Below, piece after piece: positions 14,701 to 22,899 of a stretch of DNA of 46,256 bases (the stretch's first letter is position 1; each line of letters begins with the position of its first letter). A program made the translations under genes and the position numbers. Source of the DNA: an uncultured delta proteobacterium (GTDB lineage: Bacteria > Myxococcota_A > Polyangia > Polyangiales > Polyangiaceae); contig CAITRH010000284.1 of assembly GCA_903894755.1 (NCBI GenBank), forward strand, positions 1 through 46,256, given 5' to 3'. The notes beneath the pieces are model-generated. The model was not told where the DNA came from and ran no database searches. It worked only from the letters and a program-made list of their open reading frames with translations.

Positions 14701-16253
14701 TTGTCCGTCACAACGACAAGGCGATGCGCTGGTTGCATGCGGTGGGGAAACTGGAGCTCGATGCCAATGGGCGCCCGGTGATGATCGTGGGAACCTGTCA
14801 GGACATCACCGAGCGCAAGCGGGCAGAGCAGGAACGCGAGAAACTGGAGGAGCAACTCCGGGTGTCCCAGAAAATGGAAGCCATCGGCAGCCTTGCTGGC
14901 GGCGTGGCGCACGACTTCAACAATCTGCTTTCCGTGATCCTTAGCTACACATCGTTTGCGATGGATGGGATACCGGAGGATGACCCGCGCAGAAACAATC
15001 TCCTAGAGGTCAAGAAAGCTGGCGAGCGCGCCGCAGCGTTGACCCGTCAGCTCCTGGCTTTCAGCCGAAAACAGGTGTTGCAACCAGTGGCTCTGGACCT
15101 GAACGCAATCGCGGTAGGGGTCGAGAAGATGCTTAGGCGGATCCTCGGCGAGGACATCGACCTTATCCAGGTGCTCGCTCCAGACCTGGGACTGGTCAAG
15201 GCCGACCCAGGCCAGATCGAGCAGATCATGATGAACCTTGTGGTCAATGCCCGCGACGCCATGACCGAGGGCGGAAAGCTCACTATTGAGACTTCGAACG
15301 TGGAGATCGACGAGGAGTATGGCGCCCGCCACGTTGCCCTTGCGCCGGGGTCCTATGTGCAGTTGGCGTTCACCGACACGGGCTGCGGCATGGACGCACA
15401 GACCAAGGCCAGGCTCTTCGAGCCCTTCTTCACCACCAAGGAGAAGGGCAAGGGGACGGGGCTTGGGCTGTCCACTGTCTATGGCATCGTCAAGCAGAGC
15501 GGCGGCGACATCTGGGTCTACAGCGAGCTAGGCCATGGGACAACTTTTCGGATCTATCTGCCGCGCGACCTCTCGGCGATGGCGGCAACGACCATCAAAC
15601 CCAAGACGGTCACAATACGAACCGGCGGAGTCGAGACTGTCTTGGTGGTTGAGGACGAGGCGGCACTGCGAGCGATCGCCCAAAGGGCCCTTGTCGTGGC
15701 TGGCTACAAGGTGCTGATCGCCGCCGACGGCAACGAGGCACTGCAAATCTGCGCACAACACCCAGGCAACATCCATCTTCTTCTGACCGACGTCATCATG
15801 CCGGGAATGAACGGCAGAGTGCTCGCTCAAAGGGTGTTGAAGATGCGACCGACGCTCAAGGTGGTCTACATGTCGGGCTACACCGACAACGCTATCATTC
15901 ACCATGGCGTACTTGACGCGGGGATGCATTTCCTCGCTAAGCCGTTCGTTCCTTCCAGCCTGACGCGGAAGGTCCGGGAAGTGCTGGACAGTGGCATCAC
16001 CCACCTTGGCGATGGGCCCGAGGCGGCAGAGGGCGACGCCGAGGACAAGCGCCCCGTCGTCAAGGATTTGCTTAGCTCCATTGCTCCGGACGTTCTGGCC
16101 AAGCTTCGCAAGGCAGTTATCGCTGCGCGCTACAACGAGATCGTCAGGATCGTCGAGACCTTTCGGAGCACGGAGCCACGTCTTGCCACCGAGCTTATGA
16201 GGATGGTGGACCTGTTCGATTACGATGGGATACGGGACATCCTGAGTGAGTGA
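11733..16253 (+). CDS. Multi-PAS/GAF hybrid sensor histidine kinase with receiver domain
   Basis: A soluble hybrid kinase with no membrane segments. By approximate base positions: remainder of PAS1 (to 11,980), PAS2 (12,005-12,350), PAS3 (12,355-12,720), PAS4 (12,760-13,110), GAF (13,150-13,660), PAS5 (13,690-14,060), PAS6 (14,090-14,440), PAS7 (14,480-14,820), HisKA with phospho-acceptor His in GGVAHDFNNLL (about 14,908), HATPase with DTGCGM and GKGTGLGLSTV, and a receiver (15,640-15,990) with Asp in LLTDVIMPGMNG and Lys in KPF. A helical tail of about 70 residues ends it. Many domains close with DITERK. The stated start is where the long frame opens; the real start is probably about 11,476 across a one-base shift. 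It abuts the HD-GYP response regulator gene, its likely partner. Confidence 0.9.
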   Translation: MMDRWLELAYPDEAYRAEVRAGWMGLVEKALTSGQVGQEIERRAYRVTCKDGTVKTTVIFGVIVAARVFVMFEDTTEIKRAEEALRESEGNRETFRGLSEGVFEAIFISEAGKCLHQNRRAEEMFGYSTEEAVGRLGTDWIVPEDRNRVMNNMLSGYELPYEATGLRKDGSTFPALLVGKMMDFRGRTVRVTSMTDITVRKQAEEALNTASGLLRSLLESAGDVIAMMDSDYRFVLFNTAFHDECKRIYGVSFKPGDSMLQALAHLPEDLANAMAYWNRALAGEDFTVAQQFGDPRLARSWYELHFSPIRDDRGKVVGAVHIVRNVTERRVLEEALQEANVRLSLAMDQARLSYWEMDAATSTFTFNDRFYALYGTTAVREGGYQMAAAVYAREFLPLEEEHLVADSVGLLLAGDIDELQREHRIRRRDGELRDILVRINVVRDATGQVVGTRGTNQDITERKQAEEQLHRLNRELRAVSLCNQAMVRATDEQALLSEVCRIICDEAGYRLAWVAYVDQDIARTARAAAWAGVDSGYIAQVLVTWSEDPASLSGPVGEAIKTGEVVTVEDIENDPRMGRYREAALRRGLRSGAVLPLKDASDVAFGALIVYSAEANVISPDEVRLLRELAGDLAFGISVLRSRVAHKAAEELLRHSTERYRLLFDQAGDYILVLEIVADGPPIIQEANQAALRALGYSRDELLGKPISFVEAELTLDVIQKRRRQVVDRQTQTTAFEVRHRRKDGTFFDAEVRAREVRIEGRILSIAVHRDITERKRAEEALRASSRYSRSLIESSLDPLVTISAEGKISDVNLATEKVTGVCRDCLIGSDFAEYFTEPELARAGYLKVFERGQVVDYPLAIRHASGAITDVLYNASIYRDERGEAVGVFAAARDITEHKRANDLLRKSERDLLASQRMARMGSYSLDLPREMFQISDVLDELFGIDKVYDHSMAGWGALLHPDDRSMMLDYLHNDVLGRLQPFDKEFRIVRHNDKAMRWLHAVGKLELDANGRPVMIVGTCQDITERKRAEQEREKLEEQLRVSQKMEAIGSLAGGVAHDFNNLLSVILSYTSFAMDGIPEDDPRRNNLLEVKKAGERAAALTRQLLAFSRKQVLQPVALDLNAIAVGVEKMLRRILGEDIDLIQVLAPDLGLVKADPGQIEQIMMNLVVNARDAMTEGGKLTIETSNVEIDEEYGARHVALAPGSYVQLAFTDTGCGMDAQTKARLFEPFFTTKEKGKGTGLGLSTVYGIVKQSGGDIWVYSELGHGTTFRIYLPRDLSAMAATTIKPKTVTIRTGGVETVLVVEDEAALRAIAQRALVVAGYKVLIAADGNEALQICAQHPGNIHLLLTDVIMPGMNGRVLAQRVLKMRPTLKVVYMSGYTDNAIIHHGVLDAGMHFLAKPFVPSSLTRKVREVLDSGITHLGDGPEAAEGDAEDKRPVVKDLLSSIAPDVLAKLRKAVIAARYNEIVRIVETFRSTEPRLATELMRMVDLFDYDGIRDILSE

Positions 16254-16264
16254 GAGGAGACAAC

Positions 16265-17353
16265 GTGGCAGATAATTTGCGGAGCAGTGTCATCGTTGTG
16301 GACGATGACCCCCAGAACCTACGCCTCCTGACTGCAATCTTAGAACGAGGTGGCCTCGAGCCCCGCCCGGTTAGGAGCGGCAAGCTTGCCATCGAGGCGG
16401 CCGTGGCAGATCCTCCCGACATCATACTCCTGGACATCCGCATGTCAGAGATATCCGGGTTGGACGTTTGCCGATGGTTGAAACAGGACGACAGACTGCG
16501 GAGTATTCCAGTCATCTTCATCAGCGGGCTCCAGGGGACGGACGACAAGATCGAAGCCTTTCGCGCCGGCGGTGTCGACTACATCTCCAAACCATTCCAG
16601 GACCAGGAGGTGTTGGTACGCATCAAGACGCATTTGCATCTGAGGCAGTTGCAAGTGGAGCTGGCGTCGCACAACGTACAGCTCGAGGAGCGGATTGCCG
16701 AGCAGGTCAAGGCGGTCACGGCGTCTCAGCTCGCAACCATCTTTGCGCTCGCCAAGCTCTCGGAGGCTCGCGATTACGATACCGGTCAGCACATCGAGAG
16801 GGTTCAAACCTTCAGCCGGGTGCTTGCGGAACAGATGCGCGAGCTGAAAATGAACGTCGAGCAGCTAACGCCTGCCTTCATCGACAATCTTTATCAAACT
16901 GCCTCGCTCCATGACATCGGGAAGGTTGGCACTCCCGATGCCATCCTGTTGAAACCTGGAAAGCTGACCACCGTCGAGTTCGCTGAGATGAAGAAGCACT
17001 GCGCACTCGGCGCCAACACGCTTGCCACTGTGCTGAGACGTCACGCAGACAATCAGTTCCTCCGCATGGGCGTCGACGTGGCGAGGTCGCACCATGAGAA
17101 GTGGGACGGCAGCGGCTACCCGGACGGATTCCAGGGCACGGCAATCCCTCTTGCAGCACGAATTGTGGCCCTGGCTGATTTCTACGATGCGCTGACGTCG
17201 AAGCGTTGCTACCGGCTTGCGTTCAGCCACGACGAGACAAGGCGAATGATCCAGGAAGGGAGTGGGACCCATTTCGACCCCGATGCTGTGACTGCCTTCA
17301 GCTCCCTGGAAGCGCAGTTTCGGCGCATCCGGGAGGAGATGCGGGATTCTTGA
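16265..17353 (+). CDS. Response regulator with HD-GYP domain
   Basis: A 362-residue two-domain regulator. The receiver domain (about residues 8-125) has the acidic pair in VVDDDP, the phospho-acceptor Asp in IILLDIRM and Lys in SKPF. A helical linker follows, then an HD-GYP domain with LHDIGK and HHEKWDGSGYPDG, the full signature of cyclic-di-GMP phosphodiesterases of this class. GTG 16265 was chosen because AGAGGAG precedes it at the right spacing; an upstream GTG at 16250 would overlap the kinase stop. The 11-bp distance to the kinase gene suggests a two-component pair in which phosphorylation controls cyclic-di-GMP breakdown (inference). Confidence 0.92.
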   Translation: MADNLRSSVIVVDDDPQNLRLLTAILERGGLEPRPVRSGKLAIEAAVADPPDIILLDIRMSEISGLDVCRWLKQDDRLRSIPVIFISGLQGTDDKIEAFRAGGVDYISKPFQDQEVLVRIKTHLHLRQLQVELASHNVQLEERIAEQVKAVTASQLATIFALAKLSEARDYDTGQHIERVQTFSRVLAEQMRELKMNVEQLTPAFIDNLYQTASLHDIGKVGTPDAILLKPGKLTTVEFAEMKKHCALGANTLATVLRRHADNQFLRMGVDVARSHHEKWDGSGYPDGFQGTAIPLAARIVALADFYDALTSKRCYRLAFSHDETRRMIQEGSGTHFDPDAVTAFSSLEAQFRRIREEMRDS

Positions 17354-17388
17354 TGAACCACCGCGATCTCAATACGCCAGCGCTGTCA

Positions 17389-17416
17389 GCCGCCGTTTCT
17401 ACCGAGGCGGCTTCTC
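17389..17416 (+). terminator. Possible hairpin at the convergent gene ends
   Basis: GCCGCC (17389) pairs with GGCGGC (17406) around an 11-nt loop, followed by TTCT. It overlaps the last codons of the cyclophilin gene on the other strand. The T tract is short, so terminator activity is uncertain. Confidence 0.3.
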
Positions 17417-18190
17417 GCGCGTGATCGCTATGCTCTTGATCACCACTGGGCTCACTGCGCGGTCCCCCAACACAGGCCCATTGGAGATGTCCCGAATCCG
17501 CTCCACTGGAGCACACTCGCCGAAAATCGTGTACCCCCGATCGAGATGCGTCGCTGCCCCGTCCGTCAGGAAAAACTGCGCACCATTGGTGTTCTTCCCC
17601 CGGTTTGCCATGCACAAGAGCCCCGCCCGATTGTGCGTCGCGCCAGGCCAGATCTCGTCCGCAATCGTGTACCCAGGATCCCCCATCCCTGTCCCTTTGG
17701 CATCGCCCCCCTGTACAATGAACCCTCGGATCACCCGATGAAACGGGGTCCCGTCGTACGCGGGCCTGCGTACCCAGGTTCCATCAGGGGTTTTCCATGG
17801 ACGGGTCCCGCGCGCAAGCCCCACAAAGTTGGCTACCGTGTTGGGCGCACGGTCGTCGTACAGATGGCAATCAAAAGGACCCCGCGTGGTCTCCATATGA
17901 GCCAAGAGCGCCCCGGTCCCTTTGAGCCCCTTGGTTGCATCTGCCAGAGTCCACTTGCCCTCCAGTGGATCGGTCCCCCCCACCTTGACCACCGAGCTCG
18001 CGGACGGACTCGAAGGGCTCGGAGGAGCCACACTTGCAGAAACGCTCGCCGACGCGCTTGCATCCGGCGCAGCTTCCTCAGGTTCGGACGCTTCTGACGA
18101 CGCGTCGCTCACCTCGCCCGCATCGCTCGCAACACTCGGCTTGTTGCAAAAGCCCCCCAGCGCAATAGCTGCAAGTACGACTCCACGCAT
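17399..18190 (-). CDS. Lipoprotein cyclophilin-type peptidyl-prolyl isomerase
   Basis: Catalyses cis-trans isomerisation of X-Pro bonds, here outside the cytoplasmic membrane. The 263-residue product starts at ATG 18190 with a lipoprotein signal (MRGVVLAAIALGGFC, lipobox Cys15). A Ser/Ala/Asp/Pro-rich linker runs to about residue 75, and a cyclophilin domain follows: AYDGTPFHRVIRGFIVQGGD (active-site Arg in FHR), GLLCMANRG and NGAQFFLT (active-site QFF). All key residues are present. The start is 2 bp after the DUF192 stop. It is the last gene of the sucC-sucD-HMG-CoA lyase-DUF192 run. Acidic Ser/Ala linkers of this kind are common in myxobacterial lipoproteins. Confidence 0.92.
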   Translation of the reverse strand: MRGVVLAAIALGGFCNKPSVASDAGEVSDASSEASEPEEAAPDASASASVSASVAPPSPSSPSASSVVKVGGTDPLEGKWTLADATKGLKGTGALLAHMETTRGPFDCHLYDDRAPNTVANFVGLARGTRPWKTPDGTWVRRPAYDGTPFHRVIRGFIVQGGDAKGTGMGDPGYTIADEIWPGATHNRAGLLCMANRGKNTNGAQFFLTDGAATHLDRGYTIFGECAPVERIRDISNGPVLGDRAVSPVVIKSIAITREKPPR

Positions 18191-18192
18191 TG

Positions 18193-18795
18193 CTAGCGGT
18201 TTCCTGGAAGGACAACCCGTTGCCCTGCCGTCACCCCGCGCCGACGGCACCATCCTGCGTTCATCTCGAGCACCCACGACGACGGACAGCCCACACTTCG
18301 AGGTTCCTCGTTCAAGGTGGGAACGTTCTCTGCGATCCCTACAATCAGGCCGTCGTCATCGAGAAACAACATGTCCAGTGGAATGCACGTGTTGTGCATC
18401 CAGAACGCATGCACCTCGCGCTCCCTCATTTGAAAGAGCATGCCCCGCTCGGACGGCAGATGACGTCGGTACATGAGCCCTCGGGTGGTGTCCGCTTCGC
18501 TCTGCGCAAGCTCGGCTTCCACCTTGGGAGTCCCAGGTGCCTCGGGGAACAACAGAGAAACGGCAGGAAGCGTTGGAGGACGAGGCTCCGGGTCGGCAGG
18601 ACACGCCGCTGCAGGTCCGGTGGGAACAGCAGGTGGAGCGGTCTTGGGCGTAGGACGTACGCAGCGGGTCGACATGACGGGAGCAGCCGCGGCAGACGCA
18701 ATACGCGGCGGAAGGGTCACTGTGGTGACCGGAGCTGGCTCCTCTGGAATGCGCTGGCAGGCTAGCAAGAGCGCAAGGATAGTGGCCTTCTTCAT
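18193..18795 (-). CDS. DUF192-family lipoprotein
   Basis: A 200-residue protein starting at ATG 18795 with a short lipoprotein signal (MKKATILALLLAC). A Pro/Ala/Thr-rich linker follows, then a DUF192 domain over about the last 120 residues, with TTRGLMYRRHLPSERGMLF, FWMHNTCIPLDMLF and a Trp-Val-Leu-Glu segment near the end. DUF192 is widespread in secreted or membrane-anchored proteins and has no established biochemical role. Two bp separate it from the HMG-CoA lyase stop and two from the cyclophilin start, so translation is probably coupled. Both small neighbours are lipoproteins, which suggests a shared role in the cell envelope (inference). Confidence 0.9.
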   Translation of the reverse strand: MKKATILALLLACQRIPEEPAPVTTVTLPPRIASAAAAPVMSTRCVRPTPKTAPPAVPTGPAAACPADPEPRPPTLPAVSLLFPEAPGTPKVEAELAQSEADTTRGLMYRRHLPSERGMLFQMREREVHAFWMHNTCIPLDMLFLDDDGLIVGIAENVPTLNEEPRSVGCPSSWVLEMNAGWCRRRGVTAGQRVVLPGNR

Positions 18796-18797
18796 GG

Positions 18798-19781
18798 TTA
18801 GGCGCGCAGGCTTCGCAAGCCAGAATTGTGAACTTTGCCAGGAAGGGGACGTCCCACGATCACTTCTGCGGCACGTCCCGCCTCCACCAGCCTCTCGAGA
18901 TCGACTCCTGTTTCGATGCCCATGCCGTGAAGCATGTACACCAGGTCCTCGGTGGCGACATTGCCAGCAGCACCAGGCGCGTAAGGACATCCGCCAAGGC
19001 CTGCAATGGAGGCGTCCAGATCGCGGATCCCCATCTCGAGCCCCACCAGGATGTTGGCAAGAGCGGTCCCTCGGGTGTCATGCATGTGGAGGGCGAGCTT
19101 CTCCGTTGGAATTTCGGCCAGCAAGAGCGTCAGGATACGCTTGGTCTGCAGCGGAGTGCCGGCGCCAATAGTGTCGCCAAGGGAAACTTGGTAGCAGCCC
19201 ATCGCAAGAAGGCGCTGGGCAATGGTGAGGGTCTTGCGAGGGTCGACGTCGCCTTCGTAGGGACATCCCCACACCGTGGAGACGTAGCCGCGCACGCGTA
19301 TTCCAGCGTCGTGGGCGCCCGATATGGTGTCGGCGAAGGCAGAGAGGGTGTTGTCGACGGTCTTGTTGACATTTTTCCTGTTGTGCGTCTCGCTGGCGCT
19401 GAGGAACACGGCGATCTCTTCGAGGTGGGCGGCTTTGGCTCGTTCAAGGCCGTGAACGTTGGGACAGAGGGCGCTCAGCGCGACTCCGCGGGGACGGAAG
19501 ACATGTTTGCAGAGGTCGTCGGCGTCGGCGAGCTGTGGGATCCACTTGGGGGAAACGAAGCTCGTGATCTCGATACGTCGAAGGCCAGCGGCCACGAGCG
19601 CGTCGACCAAGCGCAGCTTCTCGCGCAAGGGGACCGTGAGGCGCTCGTTTTGGAGACCGTCGCGAGGAGAGACTTCGTAAAGGGAAACTCGATCGGGAAG
19701 CTGTTCGAAGAGGCTCACGCGGCAGAGGGTTCGCCGGACTCCATGCCGCGTCAAGCCATCGCGAAATGAAGGCACTCCCAT
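18798..19781 (-). CDS. Hydroxymethylglutaryl-CoA lyase
   Basis: Cleaves HMG-CoA to acetyl-CoA and acetoacetate, the last step of leucine breakdown. The TIM-barrel protein shows SPRDGLQNE (metal and substrate site), VSLGDTIGAG, LHMHDTRGTA (metal-binding His pair) and the family signature GLGGCPYAPGAAGNVATED with the catalytic Cys. About 327 residues if translation begins at ATG 19781; GTG 19718 (VSLFEQLPD) is also possible, and neither has a strong ribosome site. It is separated from sucD by about 200 bp holding a complex palindromic repeat, so it may have its own promoter there. The downstream DUF192 gene follows after 2 bp. Confidence 0.92.
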   Translation of the reverse strand: MGVPSFRDGLTRHGVRRTLCRVSLFEQLPDRVSLYEVSPRDGLQNERLTVPLREKLRLVDALVAAGLRRIEITSFVSPKWIPQLADADDLCKHVFRPRGVALSALCPNVHGLERAKAAHLEEIAVFLSASETHNRKNVNKTVDNTLSAFADTISGAHDAGIRVRGYVSTVWGCPYEGDVDPRKTLTIAQRLLAMGCYQVSLGDTIGAGTPLQTKRILTLLLAEIPTEKLALHMHDTRGTALANILVGLEMGIRDLDASIAGLGGCPYAPGAAGNVATEDLVYMLHGMGIETGVDLERLVEAGRAAEVIVGRPLPGKVHNSGLRSLRA

Positions 19782-19808
19782 GGAAATAGTTGCCCCACGA
19801 TCGCCTCC

Positions 19809-19928
19809 CGCGGACCTCACCCGCGGACCTCACCCCCCCGCGAATTCGCGCTCCTACAAATTCCCCCTCCCCATCGATGGGGAGGGGGACGATGTGAACG
19901 CTCTGAATCGTGTGGGGGTGAGGTCCGC
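19809..19928. repeat. Composite palindromic repeat between sucD and the HMG-CoA lyase gene
   Basis: Contains a perfect 26-bp palindrome at 19863-19888 (CCCCCTCCCC, then ATCGAT, then GGGGAGGGGG). Outer inverted copies of GCGGACCTCACCCCC lie at 19823 and, reversed, at 19914-19928; there is also an extra tandem copy near 19810 and the small palindrome CGCGAATTCGCG. The word GCGGACCTCACC also occurs at 5470 in another intergenic stretch, which points to a dispersed genomic repeat. No T tract follows, so it is not a clear terminator for sucD. Confidence 0.75.
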
Positions 19929-19978
19929 AGGAGGAGACCGTGGGTCTGCGGGGGAACTATTTGATGGGGAGTCCCTAA

Positions 19979-20860
19979 CTACTTCTGCATCATGGCCAGC
20001 AGCGTGGAGGCCATGTCACTTGGCGTCGGGGCGACACGCACTCCAGCGGCTTCGAGCGCCTTGATCTTTTCGCCGGCCGTGCCTTTGCCGCCTGCGATGA
20101 TGGCCCCCGCGTGTCCCATGCGCTTGCCTGGAGGAGCCGTCGTGCCTGCGATGAAGCCCGCGACAGGCTTGGTCATCTTCTCTTTGATGTACAACGCACC
20201 GCGTTCTTCGGCGCCTCCGCCGATCTCTCCGATCATGACCACGCCGTGCGTGTCGGGGTCGGCCTGGAAAAGTTCGAGCACGTCGACGAAATCCATGCCT
20301 CCCACCGGGTCACCGCCGATGCCGACACAGGTGGACTGCCCAATGCCCAACGCCGAGAGCTGTCCTACGGCTTCGTACGTGAGAGTCCCCGAGCGGGACA
20401 CGACGCCGATGTGACCGACCTTGTGGATATGTCCCGGCATGATGCCGATTTTGCATGAGCCGGGAGTGATGACGCCAGGGCAATTGGGGCCGACAAGACG
20501 CGTCTTGCCCGTGAGTCCCTCGAGCACCTTGCGGACCCTGATCATGTCGATGACAGGGATCCCTTCGGTGATGCAGATGACAAGGCCCAGCCCCGCGTCG
20601 AAGCCTTCGAGGATCGCGTCGGCAGCGCCCGGGGGAGGGACAAAGATGACGCTGGTATTGGCGTCGGTGGCTCGAATGGCCTGTTCGACTGTGTCGAAGA
20701 CGGGGACTTTGCCGTCGAACTTTTCACCGCCTCGTCCAGGCGTGCAGCCCGCGACGATTTTGGTGCCGTATTCGATCATTTGGCGGGTGTGGAAGGCGCC
20801 GGTGTTGCCGGTGATGCCCTGGACGACGACGCGAGTGTCTTGGTTGACCAGAATGCTCAT
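19979..20860 (-). CDS. sucD: Succinyl-CoA ligase, alpha subunit
   Basis: Alpha subunit of succinyl-CoA synthetase, which couples succinyl-CoA cleavage to nucleoside triphosphate formation in the citric acid cycle. The 293-residue protein has the CoA-binding N-terminal Rossmann domain ([13 protein letters not shown]), the GPNCPGVI segment, [12 protein letters not shown] and the phosphorylated active-site His in [10 protein letters not shown]. The ATG at 20860 is preceded by GGAGG at ideal spacing. That site overlaps the end of sucC, 12 bp away, so the two subunits are made from one message. Length and all motifs are normal. Confidence 0.97.
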   Translation of the reverse strand: MSILVNQDTRVVVQGITGNTGAFHTRQMIEYGTKIVAGCTPGRGGEKFDGKVPVFDTVEQAIRATDANTSVIFVPPPGAADAILEGFDAGLGLVICITEGIPVIDMIRVRKVLEGLTGKTRLVGPNCPGVITPGSCKIGIMPGHIHKVGHIGVVSRSGTLTYEAVGQLSALGIGQSTCVGIGGDPVGGMDFVDVLELFQADPDTHGVVMIGEIGGGAEERGALYIKEKMTKPVAGFIAGTTAPPGKRMGHAGAIIAGGKGTAGEKIKALEAAGVRVAPTPSDMASTLLAMMQK

Positions 20861-20872
20861 GAACTTCCTCCG

Positions 20873-22075
20873 TTACGCGCTCGCCGAGACGGCCGCGACG
20901 ATCTTGGCAGCTCCATCGGCCATGGTGGATGCGGCCTGGATCGCAAGTCCGCTGTCGTTGAGGATCTTTCGTCCTAGGTCTACGTTGGTCCCTTCGAGGC
21001 GCACGACGAGGGGGACAGACAGACCGAGTCCTTTGGCAGCCGCGACGACGCCGCTGGCGATGACGTCACACTTCATGATGCCGCCGAAGATGTTGACGAA
21101 GATGGCTTTGACCTTGGGGCTCCTGAGGATCATCGAGAACGCCTTGGTCACCTGCTCTTGGTTGGCGCCGCCGCCGACATCGAGGAAGTTGGCGGGGGCG
21201 ACTCCCTGGTCACCGCCGACGTGTTTGATGATGTCCATGGTGGCCATCGCGAGACCGGCGCCGTTGACGAGGCATCCGATGTTGCCGTCGAGGGAGACGT
21301 AACTTAGGCCGGCGGCTTTGGCTTCGAGCTCGACAGGGTCTTCTTCATCGTGGTCGGCGAGGTCTTTCCACTCGGGATGGCGGTACTCGGCGTTGTCGTC
21401 GAAGTTCAGTTTGGCGTCGAGCGCAACGATGTCGCCGGTCTTCGTGACGATGAGGGGGTTGATCTCGCAGAGCGAGCAGTCCTCCTTGACGAAGAGGGTA
21501 TGGAGTGCGTGGAGCGTTTTGGTGAACTTGGCGACGGTCTCTTTGCCGTAGTTCTGGAGGCCGAGGCCATAGGCGAGCTTGCGCGCCTGGTAGGCCGCGA
21601 GGCCGACGGCGGGGTCGATATGGATGGTGAGGATCTTTTCGGGCATCTCCTCAGCGACTTTTTCGATTTCGACGCCGCCTTCCGTGGAGGCCATGAACGC
21701 GATGCGTCGTTTGTCGCGGTCGATGACGGCGCCGAGATAGAACTCGCGGGCGATGTCAAGGCCCTGCTCGACGTAGAGGCGGCGGACCTTTTGTCCGTCG
21801 GGGCCTGTTTGGTGGGTGATGAGCTGCATGCCGAGGATGCTTTGCGCTACGGCGCGCGCCTGTTCGGTGCTTTTGGCGAGTTTGACTCCGCCTCCTTTGC
21901 CTCGTCCGCCGGCATGGATTTGTGCCTTGACGACGACGATGGGAACTCGCGTCTCTTCGATCAGTTTTTTCGCGTTCGCCTCGGCTTCATCGACTGTGAA
22001 GGCGGGGTAGCCCTTAGGAATAGGGACACCGTAGCGGGCGAAGATCTGTTTGCCTTGGTACTCGTGGATTTTCAC
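20873..22075 (-). CDS. sucC: Succinyl-CoA ligase, beta subunit
   Basis: Beta subunit of succinyl-CoA synthetase with an N-terminal ATP-grasp domain and a C-terminal CoA-ligase domain. GTG 22075 was chosen because it gives the canonical start [17 protein letters not shown] after the initiator and has CAGGAG about 8 bp upstream; the frame stays open for a further 280 bp but has no family sequence there. Motifs include [15 protein letters not shown] (nucleotide binding), CEINPL (metal and nucleotide site) and [12 protein letters not shown] near the C-terminus. Product length is 400 residues, as expected. First gene of the run sucC-sucD-HMG-CoA lyase-DUF192-cyclophilin. Confidence 0.97.
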   Translation of the reverse strand: MKIHEYQGKQIFARYGVPIPKGYPAFTVDEAEANAKKLIEETRVPIVVVKAQIHAGGRGKGGGVKLAKSTEQARAVAQSILGMQLITHQTGPDGQKVRRLYVEQGLDIAREFYLGAVIDRDKRRIAFMASTEGGVEIEKVAEEMPEKILTIHIDPAVGLAAYQARKLAYGLGLQNYGKETVAKFTKTLHALHTLFVKEDCSLCEINPLIVTKTGDIVALDAKLNFDDNAEYRHPEWKDLADHDEEDPVELEAKAAGLSYVSLDGNIGCLVNGAGLAMATMDIIKHVGGDQGVAPANFLDVGGGANQEQVTKAFSMILRSPKVKAIFVNIFGGIMKCDVIASGVVAAAKGLGLSVPLVVRLEGTNVDLGRKILNDSGLAIQAASTMADGAAKIVAAVSASA

Positions 22076-22122
22076 GTTGGCCGCTCCTGAGAGACCCACG
22101 CTACCCCGTCCTCCCCCTGCGG

Positions 22123-22148
22123 GGGGGCAAATAAGGGGCTTCGCCCCT
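22123..22148 (-). terminator. Possible Rho-independent terminator after the Uma2 gene
   Basis: On the minus strand GGGGC-GAA-GCCCC is followed by TTATTTG, then a C-rich run and a second GC hairpin. It lies between the end of the Uma2 gene and the start of sucC and could separate the two transcripts or attenuate sucC. Confidence 0.45.
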
Positions 22149-22196
22149 ACGCTCCCGTTGGTCGCTACCCCTCTTGACGGGTGGTGGTCGGTTCCG

Positions 22197-22790
22197 TCAG
22201 AGCTTCCATAGTGCGCCGAGTGGCAGTTCGATCTCCTCGAACGGCTCGACGCGCACGACGTCCTCCCCTTCCCAGGTATCCAGGATCGTATAGCGTCCGT
22301 TCTCCAGCCGATAGGCTTCGAGTGTCCGGTGCTCCGGCGAGACCAGCCACACATGCCGAACCCCTTCCCGTCGCCAAATACGCATCTTTCGTCCCCGATC
22401 TACGCGCTCGGTATTGTCCGAGAGCACCTCGCAGACCCAATCGGGAGGTAAGCTGATCGCGGCCGTCTCGGGCATCTCGGGCATTCGCTCGCGTCGCCAC
22501 CCCGCCAAGTCGGGATGAACGATGTCGGGCTTGGGACCCAGGTGGAGCTCGGGCTCATGAAAGATCACCCAGCCCCCGGGATCGTCGCCGATGGGGTCGA
22601 AGACCGGGCCGAGACGACGTCCCAAACGCGACGAAGTGTTCAGATGCCTCGGTCGAGGGCGGGGCATCGTGATCAGCTCCCCGTCGATGATTTCCGCCCC
22701 CTGGTGCTCCGGCGCATTGAAATAGGCCGACACCACCTCGGCCCGGAGGTTCGGAAACCGCTCGTCGTAGCGAACTGCTGCGTTTGGCAT
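22197..22790 (-). CDS. Uma2-family (DUF820) putative endonuclease
   Basis: A 197-residue protein of the Uma2 family, which has a PD-(D/E)XK nuclease-like fold and is thought to act on DNA, although the biological role is unsettled. The core shows the EPELHLG strand, the acidic [13 protein letters not shown] segment, [20 protein letters not shown] (the conserved E-Ser motif with basic follow-up) and [18 protein letters not shown], the usual W-L-V/I-D/P-P strand. These hold the expected Asp and Glu residues. The gene stands alone; on one side is sucC, on the other a divergent Cys-rich lipoprotein gene. Uma2 genes often occur in many copies in myxobacteria and cyanobacteria. Confidence 0.9.
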   Translation of the reverse strand: MPNAAVRYDERFPNLRAEVVSAYFNAPEHQGAEIIDGELITMPRPRPRHLNTSSRLGRRLGPVFDPIGDDPGGWVIFHEPELHLGPKPDIVHPDLAGWRRERMPEMPETAAISLPPDWVCEVLSDNTERVDRGRKMRIWRREGVRHVWLVSPEHRTLEAYRLENGRYTILDTWEGEDVVRVEPFEEIELPLGALWKL

Positions 22791-22899
22791 GTCCCGAAAA
22801 CCGTACTCCGGCGAAACGCCCCCGCAAGATGCTTCGCAAAAGCTCCTCGCACGCCCTTTGTGCGCGCGCTAGGGTGTACGAACTCCCGGAGGCGCACCG

